In this document: positions 1 through 6,884 of the stretch, piece after piece
Layout of the letters: every line of letters begins with the position of its first letter
Position numbering within the stretch: the first letter of the stretch is position 1
NCBI GenBank assembly: GCA_035294855.1
Contig: DATGKD010000049.1
Coordinates: 1 to 9,148 of the forward strand
Length of the DNA stretch: 9,148 nt
Reading direction: 5' to 3'
Source of the DNA: DATGKD01 sp035294855
GTDB lineage: Bacteria > Actinomycetota > Acidimicrobiia > Acidimicrobiales > UBA8190
Made by a program: the position numbers and the translations under genes
The notes under the pieces: generated by a model
Database searches by the model: none
Told to the model about the DNA's origin: nothing
What the model saw: only the letters and a program-made list of their open reading frames with translations

Positions 1-1029
1 CACGCGGCGGGGGTCGAGCCGATCCACCTGCGCCCGGGCGGCACCGTGCGGCTCAACCCACTCGACACGCCGGGCGAGCGGGACGCGCACGACGCAAACG
101 ACGCAAACGACGCAAACGACGCGGAGGAGGCGGTCCGTCGGCGGGCGGAACTGCTCGCTTCGCTGGCGTCGGCCAGCCTGGGCCGCGCCCTCCTGCCGAC
201 CGAGCGCAACGCCGTCGAGCTCGCCGTGGCTGGCGTGTCGTCAGACCCGGCCTCGTCTCCGGGCGCGCCAGGGAAGCCGGCACCGACGTTGCCAGCCGTC
301 ATCGACGCGTTGCTCGCTCCCAGCGCCGAAGCGGCCCGCTCGGTCCGGACCGACGTCGCGGGGTTGGCGGCCGACGGCCGCAACGTGGCGCTCGAATTGC
401 GACGACTGGTCGCAGGCGACCTGCGCGGCATGTTCGACGGACCCACTTCGCCGGGCATCCGCCTCGACGCTGACTTCGGCGTCCTCGACCTGTCGGCGGT
501 CTACCACTCGCCCGCTCTCGGCCTGCTGATGACGTGCGCGGCGGCGTGGCTCCAAGCGGGAGTTCTCGGCGGGGGTGGGGGAACCGGGGTTCCAGCTCGC
601 GAGTCCGCACCCGGGGGCGTCATCGTCGTGGTGGACGAGGCGTGGGCGCTCCTGTCCAACCTCAGCGCCGCCCGGTGGCTGCAAGCCTCCTGGAAGCTGT
701 CACGAGCCTGGGGTGTCGCCAACGTCGCCGTGGTACACCGCCTGTCCGATCTCGACACCGCGGGCGCAGCCGGATCGGAGCAGGTGGGACTGGCCCAGGG
801 CCTGCTGGCGGACTCCGAGACACGCGTGGTGTACGCGCAGCCGCACAGCGAGCTGTCCCGGGCGGCGGCGTCGCTGGGGCTGTCGTCGACCGAAACCGAG
901 GTCGTTCCCCAGCTGCGCCGCGGCGTCGCGCTGTGGAAGGTGGGCAGCCGGTCGTTCCTCGTGGAGCACCGGCTCTCCCCCTTCGAGTCGGCCATCGTGG
1001 ACACCGATGCGCGCATGGTCGTGGGATGA
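1..1029 (+). CDS. TraC/VirB4-like conjugation ATPase, C-terminal part (5' end outside window)
   Basis: The reading frame is open from the first base, so the true start lies upstream. About 342 residues of the C-terminal ATPase domain are visible. Family knowledge: these ATPases energise assembly and substrate passage of the type IV secretion apparatus at the inner face of the membrane. Seen: LRPGGTVRLNPLD at codons 10-22, the run found after the nucleotide-binding core in actinobacterial homologues; a Walker B strand VIVVVDEAW with D212-E213 (window codons); and the stretch ARWLQASWKLSRAWGVANVA followed by HRLSDL, also typical of this group. The Walker A should lie upstream of the window. A low-complexity DAHDANDANDANDA insert (codons 28-41) is encoded by a 9-bp tandem repeat. 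The ATG at position 46 is internal and not a credible start, because conserved sequence precedes it. The stop overlaps the next gene's ATG (ATGA), implying one operon and coupled translation. The family call is firm; the exact TraC/VirB4 subfamily is less so. Confidence 0.85.
   Translation, partial: HAAGVEPIHLRPGGTVRLNPLDTPGERDAHDANDANDANDAEEAVRRRAELLASLASASLGRALLPTERNAVELAVAGVSSDPASSPGAPGKPAPTLPAVIDALLAPSAEAARSVRTDVAGLAADGRNVALELRRLVAGDLRGMFDGPTSPGIRLDADFGVLDLSAVYHSPALGLLMTCAAAWLQAGVLGGGGGTGVPARESAPGGVIVVVDEAWALLSNLSAARWLQASWKLSRAWGVANVAVVHRLSDLDTAGAAGSEQVGLAQGLLADSETRVVYAQPHSELSRAAASLGLSSTETEVVPQLRRGVALWKVGSRSFLVEHRLSPFESAIVDTDARMVVG
82..123 (+). repeat. 9-bp tandem repeat inside the TraC-like gene
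   Basis: Three perfect copies of GACGCAAAC (91-99, 100-108, 109-117) are flanked by a variant copy GACGCGCAC (82-90) and a partial GACGCG (118-123). The unit is a multiple of three, so it adds Asp-Ala-Asn triplets in frame (DAHDANDANDANDA) without breaking the protein. It probably sits in a surface loop. Copy number could vary between strains by slippage; that is inference. Confidence 0.85.
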
Positions 1030-2564
1030 GCGGGGCGATCGAATCGGTCGCCGCCCTCGGCGTATGGGCGCTGTTCTCCGTGGCCACCCGACGGATCGGG
1101 AACGGCAGGGGCCGGCCGCGCCCGCCACGAACGCCGACGAGCTCGACCTCGACGATCAGCCGGCGAGTCCTCGGGATGTCGACCGTGGGCTCGAGCGCGA
1201 TCGACGAAGGACCGGCACGATGGGCGACCCGCCGAGACGTGCGGGCCTTGGTCGTCCGAGAGCCGACGCCGGGCCGGGTGTCGCTCGGCATCGCGCACCG
1301 TCGCCTCCTGGCCGCGGAGCCGGGTCACTCGGTGCTCGTGGTGGGCCCGACGCAGAGCCGCAAGACGAGCGGGTTCGCCGTCCCGGCGATCCTCGAGTGG
1401 CAGGGACCTGTCGTGGCGGCGTCGGTGAAGTCGGACCTGGTGCGAGACACCATGACGTGGCGGGCCGGCCGCGGACCGGTCCGGCTCTACGACCCCTCGG
1501 GCTCGACCGGGCTGCGGGCGTCGACGTGGTCACCGCTCGACGCCGCCGCGACGTGGAGTGGCGCTCGACGGACCGCCGCGTCCCTGGCCGAGGTGGCACG
1601 CGGTGCGGCGGGATCGTTGACCGACGGCGACTTCTGGTATGCCACCGCCGCCAAGTTGCTGGCGCCGCTGCTGCTCGCGGCATCGGTGTCCGGGAGGACG
1701 ATGGCCGACGTCGTCCGCTGGGTGGACGCCCAGGAGACGGGCGAAGTCGCCGACGCGCTGGTCGATGCGGGCGAGCACCTGGCCCTCCGGGCCGCGCAGG
1801 CCTCATGGAGTCGGGACGACCGACAGAAGAGCGCGGTCTACACGACCGCCGAAACCGTCGTCGAGGCGTTTGCCGACCCTGACGTGGCCATGTCGGCCGT
1901 GGCGCGGTCCGAGCTCGGCGGGACCGGCGCGCCGCGCGGCCACATCGATCCCGAAGCGGTGATCGCCGGGCCGGAAGGCGACGCCACCGTCTACCTCTGC
2001 GCGCCGACCCACGACCAGCGACGGCTGCGGCCGGTGTTCGCCACGCTCGTGGGCCAGATCCTGGAGGCCGCCTACGAGCGCGCCGTCCGGAGCAGCGCGC
2101 CGCTCGACCCGCCACTGCTCGTCGTGCTCGACGAGGCGGCCAACGTCGCCCCCCTGGCCGAGCTCGACACCTTGGCGTCCACGGCCGCGGGCCATGGCGT
2201 GCAACTGGTGACGGTCTGGCAGGACCTCGCCCAACTCCGCTCTCGGTACGGAACGAGGGCCGGGAGCGTGGTCAACAACCACCGGGTGAAGGTGCTGTTG
2301 TCGGGCATCTCGGACCCCGACACGCTCGAGCAGGCCAGCGTGCTCGTCGGGGAGGCCGATCTGGAGCAGCGCAGCACGACGGTCGACCGCCGGGGCACCA
2401 CGTCCGAGACCCGGGGCCAGGTGGTGCGCCGCCTGGCCGCCCCGGACGCGCTGCGCCGGCTGGCGCCGGGCCACGCCGTGGTCGTGTCGGGGCATCTCCC
2501 GCCGGCGCGGGTGCGGCTGCGACCCTGGCAGCACGATCCGGTGCTGCGGGCGCGGGCGCGATGA
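1026..2564 (+). CDS. VirD4/TraD-like type IV coupling protein
   Basis: A 512-residue ATPase of the VirD4/TraG family, which links the relaxosome to the secretion channel and pumps DNA during conjugation. Domains in order: a hydrophobic N-terminal stretch at about residues 5-20 (VAALGVWALFSVA), possibly one membrane segment; an Arg/Pro/Ser/Thr-rich linker to about residue 50; the P-loop VVGPTQSRKT, with G107, K113 and T114; the Walker B LLVVLDEAAN, with D369-E370; TVWQDLAQLRSRYG, matching the conserved Gln motif of T4CPs; and a C-terminal part (KVLLSGISDPDTLEQASVLVG) resembling the TraM-recognition region. Oddity: the residue before the P-loop lysine is Arg, where the consensus has Gly. I chose the ATG at 1026 because it overlaps the upstream stop as ATGA; the frame is open further upstream (to 534), but that stretch is a shadow of the TraC-like gene. 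Most VirD4 proteins have two N-terminal membrane helices, so this N-terminus is short. The pairing with the TraC-like ATPase supports a conjugation role. Confidence 0.88.
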   Translation: MSGAIESVAALGVWALFSVATRRIGNGRGRPRPPRTPTSSTSTISRRVLGMSTVGSSAIDEGPARWATRRDVRALVVREPTPGRVSLGIAHRRLLAAEPGHSVLVVGPTQSRKTSGFAVPAILEWQGPVVAASVKSDLVRDTMTWRAGRGPVRLYDPSGSTGLRASTWSPLDAAATWSGARRTAASLAEVARGAAGSLTDGDFWYATAAKLLAPLLLAASVSGRTMADVVRWVDAQETGEVADALVDAGEHLALRAAQASWSRDDRQKSAVYTTAETVVEAFADPDVAMSAVARSELGGTGAPRGHIDPEAVIAGPEGDATVYLCAPTHDQRRLRPVFATLVGQILEAAYERAVRSSAPLDPPLLVVLDEAANVAPLAELDTLASTAAGHGVQLVTVWQDLAQLRSRYGTRAGSVVNNHRVKVLLSGISDPDTLEQASVLVGEADLEQRSTTVDRRGTTSETRGQVVRRLAAPDALRRLAPGHAVVVSGHLPPARVRLRPWQHDPVLRARAR

Positions 2565-2603
2565 CGCCGTCACGACGACGCCGTGCACGATGACGCCGTG
2601 CAC
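2560..2603 (+). repeat. 15-bp direct repeats at the end of the coupling-protein gene
   Basis: Three consecutive units: GATGACGCCGTCAC (2560-2573, one base short), GACGACGCCGTGCAC (2574-2588) and GATGACGCCGTGCAC (2589-2603), followed by a partial GATGA. The coupling-protein TGA (2562-2564) lies in the first unit. The last two units each end in the palindrome GTGCAC, spaced exactly 15 bp apart. They lie between the conjugation genes and the P450 promoter, about 70 bp upstream of its -10 box. They could be protein-binding sites, an element-edge remnant or simple slippage products; the sequence does not decide. Confidence 0.75.
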
Positions 2604-2671
2604 GATGAGTCCGGCTTGTCATTGCGAACTACGGACGCCCAACGACGTGGTCGGCGTCGCGGCGGCTTCGG

Positions 2672-2687
2672 TACGTTGTGGCGCGTG
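2672..2687 (+). promoter_or_regulatory. Putative -10 box and leaderless start of the P450 gene
   Basis: TACGTT (2672-2677) matches the actinobacterial TAnnnT -10 pattern and lies 7 nt before the GTG at 2685. Transcription should begin about at the start codon, leaving no 5' leader and no Shine-Dalgarno. I see no convincing -35 box. The same geometry occurs before bluB and the terminal oxidoreductase. Confidence 0.55.
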
Positions 2688-4040
2688 ACGAGCGAGACGC
2701 CACCTGCGAGCACCGCGGTCCCCGGAGACGAGTTCGCCGAGCACGTCGCCAGGCGCAACGAGGAGATCAACCACGTTGCACGAGCGGCGCGCGACGCCGC
2801 GGCGGCGTCCGGCACCCTGGCCTGGGACCCGTACGACCCCGCGTGGGTCGAGGACCCGTACGCGGTGTACGAGGAATTGCGCCGCACCAATCCCGTCCAC
2901 CGGAGCCCGCTCGGGTTCTGGGTGTTCACCCGACATGCGGACTGCCTCGCGGTCCTGCGGGACAAACGATCGAGCAGCGACGGGCGCAACGTGGACCCGG
3001 AGACGTTCCGTCGGATGCGTGCCGTGGACTTCGACACGCTGGGCGCGTACGACGAGGTGTTCGCCGAGATGGCCCCGTTCTTGTTCCGCGACCCGCCCGA
3101 TCACACGCGGCTCCGTGGTCTCGTGCAGAAGGCGTTCACCCCCCGCGTGGTCGAGGGGCTGCGCCCACGGATCGAGGCGCTGTCCGACGAGCTCCTCGAC
3201 CGCGCGTTCGAGGCGGGAGAGGCCGATCTCGTCGCCGACTACGCCTATCCGCTCCCGGTGCAGGTCATCGTGGACATGCTGGGCGTGCCGGCCGAGGATC
3301 ACGAGCAGTTCCGCGTCTGGTCGGACTCGGTGGCGCGCGGCCTCGATCCCGACTTCCTCCTCCCCCCCGAGGCGGTGCAGCAGCGGCTCGTCGGGATCCT
3401 GTCGTTCGTGCAGTACTTCTCCTCGCTCATCGAGGAGCGCCGCAAGCACCCTGGCGACGATCTGCTCAGCCGTTTGATCTCCGCCGAGGAAGAGGGGCAG
3501 GTGCTCACCCAGGGCGAGCTCCTGTCGACGTGCATCCTGCTGCTCGTGGCCGGGCACGAAACGACGGTCAACCTCATCTCGGGCGGCGCTCTGGCGCTCA
3601 TGGACCACCCCGACCAGCTGAAGCTCTTCCGCGACGACCCGTCGGTGGTGCGCAGCGGTGTGGAGGAGATGCTGCGCTACTGCCCGCCCGTGCAGCTCAC
3701 CGGGCGCGTGGCGCTCGAGGACATGGAGATCGCCGGGGCCGACATGAAAGCCGGCGAATTCAACATGCTGCTCATCGGTTCGGCCAACCGCGATCCGGAC
3801 GTGTTCCACGCGCCGGACGTGTTCGACGTGACCCGCGCGGACAACAACCATCTCGGGTTCGGCTTCGGGATCCATCACTGCCTGGGTGCGCCGCTCGCCC
3901 GTCTGGAGGCGCAGATCGCCTTACCGAAGTTGTTCCGCCGGGCGGCGCGCATCGAGCGCACCGGGGAGGAGCGTCTGCGCTACAAGGACAACATCGTCCT
4001 GCGCGGACTGGCGAGCCTCCCGGTGACCCTGGCGGCCTGA
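2685..4040 (+). CDS. Cytochrome P450 (soluble bacterial class)
   Basis: A 451-residue haem monooxygenase, cytosolic and without a membrane anchor. P450s of this type insert one oxygen atom from O2 into small organic substrates, using electrons from a ferredoxin and its reductase. Seen: DPYAVYEELRRTNPVHRSP near the N-terminus; FRDPPDHTRLRGLVQKAF, the C-helix region with the usual HTRLR; the I-helix AGHETT at 289-294; the K-helix EEMLRY with E328-R331; and the haem loop FGFGIHHCLG with axial C399. All key residues are intact and the length is normal. The frame is open back to an ATG at 2583, but that would translate the 15-bp repeats and a low-complexity stretch and would run through the predicted -10 box, so GTG 2685 is preferred. 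No ferredoxin or reductase gene is in the window, so electrons must come from elsewhere. The substrate cannot be read from the sequence. The following serine hydrolase has its own ribosome site 118 bp downstream. Confidence 0.93.
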   Translation: MTSETPPASTAVPGDEFAEHVARRNEEINHVARAARDAAAASGTLAWDPYDPAWVEDPYAVYEELRRTNPVHRSPLGFWVFTRHADCLAVLRDKRSSSDGRNVDPETFRRMRAVDFDTLGAYDEVFAEMAPFLFRDPPDHTRLRGLVQKAFTPRVVEGLRPRIEALSDELLDRAFEAGEADLVADYAYPLPVQVIVDMLGVPAEDHEQFRVWSDSVARGLDPDFLLPPEAVQQRLVGILSFVQYFSSLIEERRKHPGDDLLSRLISAEEEGQVLTQGELLSTCILLLVAGHETTVNLISGGALALMDHPDQLKLFRDDPSVVRSGVEEMLRYCPPVQLTGRVALEDMEIAGADMKAGEFNMLLIGSANRDPDVFHAPDVFDVTRADNNHLGFGFGIHHCLGAPLARLEAQIALPKLFRRAARIERTGEERLRYKDNIVLRGLASLPVTLAA

Positions 4041-4158
4041 CATCGGTCCTGAGGTCGGCACAACGGTCGCGCGGGGGACGGGCACGCGATGACTTTGCCT
4101 GCGCCCAGCCGTCAAGACGGTGTCCCGGCGCCGTGGGGGCCGCCACGAAAGGAGCCGT
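4041..4158 (+). other. P450-hydrolase intergenic region with a Shine-Dalgarno
   Basis: A 118-bp gap. It ends in AAAGGAG (4148-4154), four bases before the GTG at 4159: a strong Shine-Dalgarno that decides the start of the hydrolase and contrasts with the leaderless starts nearby. A short perfect inverted repeat, CCGTC-AA-GACGG (4109-4120), could be an operator half-pair or chance. I see no strong terminator with a T-run and no clear promoter, so co-transcription with the P450 gene is possible. Confidence 0.5.
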
Positions 4159-5340
4159 GTGCCTGATCCGCTTTCCCCCGAGGGCCTCGAGCGCTTCGCC
4201 CAGGTGGCCGCCAGCCACGTGGGCCCCGGAAAGATCCCCGGGCTCGTGGCCCTCGTCGCCCGTGGCGAGCAGGTCCACGTGGAGGCCCTCGGGTCGCGAT
4301 CGATCGACGGCCCGTCCATGCAGAGGGACTCGCTCTTCCGGATCGCGTCCACCACCAAACCCGTGACCGGGGCCGGCGTCATGGCCCTGGTGGGCGAGGG
4401 CGTGCTCGGGCTGGACGACTCGGTGGAGAAGTGGCTGCCGGAGCTCGCCCGGCCGAGGGTCCTGCGGCGGCCCGACGGCCCGCTCGAGCACACGGTCCCG
4501 GCGCACGGCGCCATCACCGTGCGCCAGTTGCTCACGTTCACGTTCGGCTTCGGCATGGTGGTCGAGATGTTCATGGCTCCGGAGCCCTGGCCGGTGGTGC
4601 AGGCCACCAACGAATTGCAGCTGGGCACGTTCGGGCCGCCCCGGCCCGACGAGCCGCCCGATCCCGACACCTGGATCGCCGCCCTCGGGTCGCTGCCGCT
4701 CATCGCGCAGCCGGGCGAGCAGTGGATGTACAACGCGGGCGCCGAGGTCCTCGGGATGCTCGTGGCGCGCGCGGCCGGGATGCCGTGCGGCGAGGTGCTG
4801 CGCACGCGGATCTTCGGTCCGCTCGGCATGGACGGCACGTCGTTTTGGACCCGCGACCTCGACCGCCTGGTGACCGCGTACGAGGCCACTCCCGAGGGGC
4901 TCGCCGTCTGGGACCCGCCCGACGGCCAGTGGAGCCGGCCACCCGCCTTCGAGGACGGTGCCGCCGGGCTCGTGTCGTGCGCGGATGACCTCCTGGCCTT
5001 CGCCCGGATGTTCCTCCGTCGGGGAACTCCGGTGATGTCCGCCGAGGCGGTCGCGCAGATGGCGTCGGACCAGCTGACCGCCGAGCAGCGCCGGACCCCC
5101 TCGGTCAACGCCTTCCTCGAGGGGCGGAGCTGGGGCTTCTGCCAGGCGGTGACCACGGACGGGCCGCGGGCCGGGTCGTTCGGTTGGGACGGCGGGCTCG
5201 GCACGTCGTGGCTGGTCGACCCGGTCCGTGACCTCGTGGTGATCGTCCTGACGCAGCGCATCTGGGAGACGTCCACCCCGCCGGCCGTCCACCGCGAACT
5301 GCAGGACGCCGCCTATGCCGCACTCACCGACCGGCGCTGA
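4159..5340 (+). CDS. Serine hydrolase of the beta-lactamase / penicillin-binding fold
   Basis: A 393-residue protein of the class C beta-lactamase-like family (Pfam Beta-lactamase type), which includes esterases, D-amino-peptidases and transesterases as well as lactamases. Seen: IPGLVALVARGEQVHVEALG at the N-terminus; the catalytic S64-T-T-K67 tetrad in FRIASTTKPVTG; ITVRQLLTFTFGFG, equivalent to the common ITVRDLLTHTSGL; Y191-N192 in WMYNAGAEVLG, filling the second motif's Tyr position; and GGLGTSW (345-351) where true beta-lactamases carry KTG. No signal peptide is visible, so it is probably cytosolic, which speaks against antibiotic resistance and for an esterase or amide/ester hydrolase. 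The GTG at 4159 is chosen for the AAAGGAG just upstream; an in-frame ATG at 4120 lies before that site. The natural substrate is unknown. It converges with the amidase gene. Confidence 0.88.
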   Translation: MPDPLSPEGLERFAQVAASHVGPGKIPGLVALVARGEQVHVEALGSRSIDGPSMQRDSLFRIASTTKPVTGAGVMALVGEGVLGLDDSVEKWLPELARPRVLRRPDGPLEHTVPAHGAITVRQLLTFTFGFGMVVEMFMAPEPWPVVQATNELQLGTFGPPRPDEPPDPDTWIAALGSLPLIAQPGEQWMYNAGAEVLGMLVARAAGMPCGEVLRTRIFGPLGMDGTSFWTRDLDRLVTAYEATPEGLAVWDPPDGQWSRPPAFEDGAAGLVSCADDLLAFARMFLRRGTPVMSAEAVAQMASDQLTAEQRRTPSVNAFLEGRSWGFCQAVTTDGPRAGSFGWDGGLGTSWLVDPVRDLVVIVLTQRIWETSTPPAVHRELQDAAYAALTDRR

Positions 5341-5347
5341 CCCACCC

Positions 5348-5416
5348 CGGTCCGGGCCCGACCGACGGTCCGACCGCCGGTCCGAACGACGGTCCGAACG
5401 ACGGTCCGAACGACGA
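5348..5416. repeat. 12-bp tandem repeat between convergent genes
   Basis: Four tandem units of CGGTCCGAACGA: one variant (5366-5377, ending CCGC) and three perfect copies (5378-5389, 5390-5401, 5402-5413). Just before them, CGGTC-CGGGCCC-GACCG (5348-5364) is a 5-bp inverted repeat that could form a small hairpin. The array fills most of the 84-bp gap between the stop codons of the convergent hydrolase and amidase genes. Both strands read it as Arg-rich ORFs, which I regard as artefacts. A role in ending transcription from both sides is possible, but there is no T-run. Confidence 0.8.
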
Positions 5417-5424
5417 AGTAGGCG

Positions 5425-6849
5425 TCAGACAGGAGACCCGGGCGCCACCAACGGCCACGGCCGCTCGCGCTCGGCGACGAGCGCCAGGTCGAGGAGGAGC
5501 TCTTCGGCGTGGTGACGGCCGATGATCTGCATCCCGACGGGAAGGTCCTCCACCTTTCCCACCGGCACCGACACCGCCGGGTTGCCCGCGAAGTTGGCCG
5601 GGAACGTGAGCGCACCCTGATTGCCGCCCACCCGCATGATGTCGTTGTCGAAGCGCGCCATGAGGTCGATGTCGCCCACCGTCGTCGGCACTGGGCCGGC
5701 CGCGCCGAACGCCACGTCGGGATTGGTCGAGGCGAAGATGAAGTCGACCTCGTCGAGCAGCTCCGCCATGGCCTCATGGGCGCGCACCCGGAACGCCTCC
5801 GCCGCACCCGCCATGGCCAGGTCGTAGTGGTGGTGGGCGATGTTCATGCCCAGCATGATCTCGGGGGTCAGGTCGCCCTCGCACCCCGGGTAGCGGTCGC
5901 CGAGATCGGCGGCCAGCGTCACCAGGTTCGACATCGCCCACTCGAAGAGCGCGGGCGGAAACGCGATGGCGACGTCGACGCGCTCCAAGCCGGCGTCGGC
6001 GACGAGCGCTTCTGCGGCGCGCACCACGACGTCGGCGACCTCGGGGCGCACGACGGCCACGCCGAGGTCGACGGAGACGATCGCCCGCTTGCCGGCGAGC
6101 GCCTCACGATGAGTGCCGAGCCCGGCTTCGTAGCCCTCGACGCGCGGCAGGCTGAGCGTGTCGTGCGGGTCGTAGCCGTTGCACACGTCGAGCCAGCGCG
6201 CCGTGTCGCGCACCGATCGGCTCACGCACCCGAGGGTGACGGTGTGCGGGGTCTGGTGCGCGTACGGGCCCTTCGGGATGCGCCCGAACGTGGTCTTCAA
6301 CCCGAAGAGGCCGGTGAAGCCGGCGGGGATGCGGATCGACCCGCCGCCGTCCCCGCCCGAGGCGATGGGCACGAGGCCGCCCGCCACCGCCGCCGCGGAT
6401 CCCCCCGACGAGCCGCCCGGCGTGCGCTCGGTGTTCCAGGGGTTGCGCGTCGTGCCGTGCAGGCGGGTACTCGTGACGTTGATGCCGCCGAACTCGCTCG
6501 CCGTGGTCTGGCCGGCGAGCACCGCACCCGCGGCGACCAGCCGTTGCACCTGGGTCGTCGTGAACGTCCCCGTGCGGTCGGCGAAGACGAGTGATCCCTC
6601 GGTGAACGGCCACCCCTCGACCGATTCGAGCTCCTTAATGCCGACGGGAACCCCGCCGAACGGCAACGACACGTCGGCATCGTGCGCGGCGCGCGTCGCC
6701 TCGTCGGTGTCGACGTAGCTGAACGCGTTGAGCGCCGAGCGGTCGATGGCGGCCAGGGTCAGTTCGAGCGCCTCGGGCGGCGTGATCCCACCGGAGCGGA
6801 AGGCGTCCACCAGCGAGCACGCGTCGCCCGCCCAGGGCTGGTCGGTCAT
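5425..6849 (-). CDS. Amidase-signature family hydrolase
   Basis: A 474-residue enzyme of the amidase-signature (AS) family, which hydrolyses C-N bonds of amides through an unusual Ser-cisSer-Lys triad. Seen: GVPVGIKELESVEGWPFTEGS with catalytic K72; TPGGSSGGSAAAVAGGLVPIASGGDGGGSIRIPAGFTG split over the Gly/Ser signature, with S147 as the cis-Ser and S171 as the nucleophile; then GLFGLKTTFGRIPKG. The K-to-S and S-to-S spacings (75 and 24) equal those known for FAAH (142, 217, 241). Length is normal. It lacks any visible GatB or GatC partner, so it is not evidently the GatA subunit of the tRNA amidotransferase; residues such as ASEFGGIN also fit general amidases. The start is the ATG at 6849, where the family's N-terminal sequence begins; an open frame continues upstream across bluB on the other strand but is not conserved-looking. 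There is no Shine-Dalgarno before it. Substrate unknown. Confidence 0.93.
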   Translation of the reverse strand: MTDQPWAGDACSLVDAFRSGGITPPEALELTLAAIDRSALNAFSYVDTDEATRAAHDADVSLPFGGVPVGIKELESVEGWPFTEGSLVFADRTGTFTTTQVQRLVAAGAVLAGQTTASEFGGINVTSTRLHGTTRNPWNTERTPGGSSGGSAAAVAGGLVPIASGGDGGGSIRIPAGFTGLFGLKTTFGRIPKGPYAHQTPHTVTLGCVSRSVRDTARWLDVCNGYDPHDTLSLPRVEGYEAGLGTHREALAGKRAIVSVDLGVAVVRPEVADVVVRAAEALVADAGLERVDVAIAFPPALFEWAMSNLVTLAADLGDRYPGCEGDLTPEIMLGMNIAHHHYDLAMAGAAEAFRVRAHEAMAELLDEVDFIFASTNPDVAFGAAGPVPTTVGDIDLMARFDNDIMRVGGNQGALTFPANFAGNPAVSVPVGKVEDLPVGMQIIGRHHAEELLLDLALVAERERPWPLVAPGSPV

Positions 6850-6884
6850 CGCGGCTGTGGGCGGGCCCAGGAGCGGCGCATCAA
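6846..6884 (-). CDS. Possible 11-codon leader ORF coupled to the amidase gene
   Basis: On the minus strand a putative -10 box TAGCGT (6896-6891) is followed after 6 nt by TTG-ATG (6884-6879). The ATG opens a frame encoding MRRSWARPQPR, whose TGA (6848-6846) overlaps the amidase ATG as ATGA. Translation of this leader, itself nearly leaderless, could deliver ribosomes to the amidase start, which lacks a Shine-Dalgarno. Short leaderless ORFs of this sort are known in mycobacteria. With such a short frame in GC-rich DNA, chance remains likely. Confidence 0.3.
   Translation of the reverse strand: MMRRSWARPQPR

Noticed and set aside
534..1025. Upstream open-frame extension of the coupling-protein gene
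   Set aside because: It is the +3-frame shadow of the conserved TraC-like coding sequence, Arg/Gly-rich and without family features; the ATGA overlap at 1026 gives a proper start.
1156..2115. 319-residue minus-strand ORF opposite the coupling-protein gene
   Set aside because: Arg/Pro/Ser-rich shadow of a well supported gene.
2583..2684. ATG at 2583 as the P450 start
   Set aside because: It would translate the 15-bp repeats and a basic low-complexity tract and cross the predicted -10 box; GTG at 2685 fits the family length and leaderless pattern better.
2619..3878. 419-residue minus-strand ORF opposite the P450 gene
   Set aside because: Antisense shadow of a gene with all P450 motifs; its translation is rich in His, Arg, Glu and Val with no recognisable domain.
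2678..4366. 562-residue plus-strand ORF overlapping the P450 gene
   Set aside because: Frame-shifted reading of the P450 gene, dominated by Arg, Gly, Pro and Ala; it even runs through the next gene's start.
3772..5292. 506-residue minus-strand ORF opposite the serine hydrolase
   Set aside because: Antisense shadow of high-GC coding sequence; no domain, no start signal.
4159..5340. Antibiotic-resistance beta-lactamase
   Set aside because: It has the SxxK motif but no signal peptide and GGLG in place of KTG, so an esterase-like role is more likely.
5315..5515. Small ORF with an Arg-Arg-Ser-Glu repeat
   Set aside because: It arises only because the 12-bp repeat keeps a frame open; it overlaps the ends of two real genes and has no start signal.
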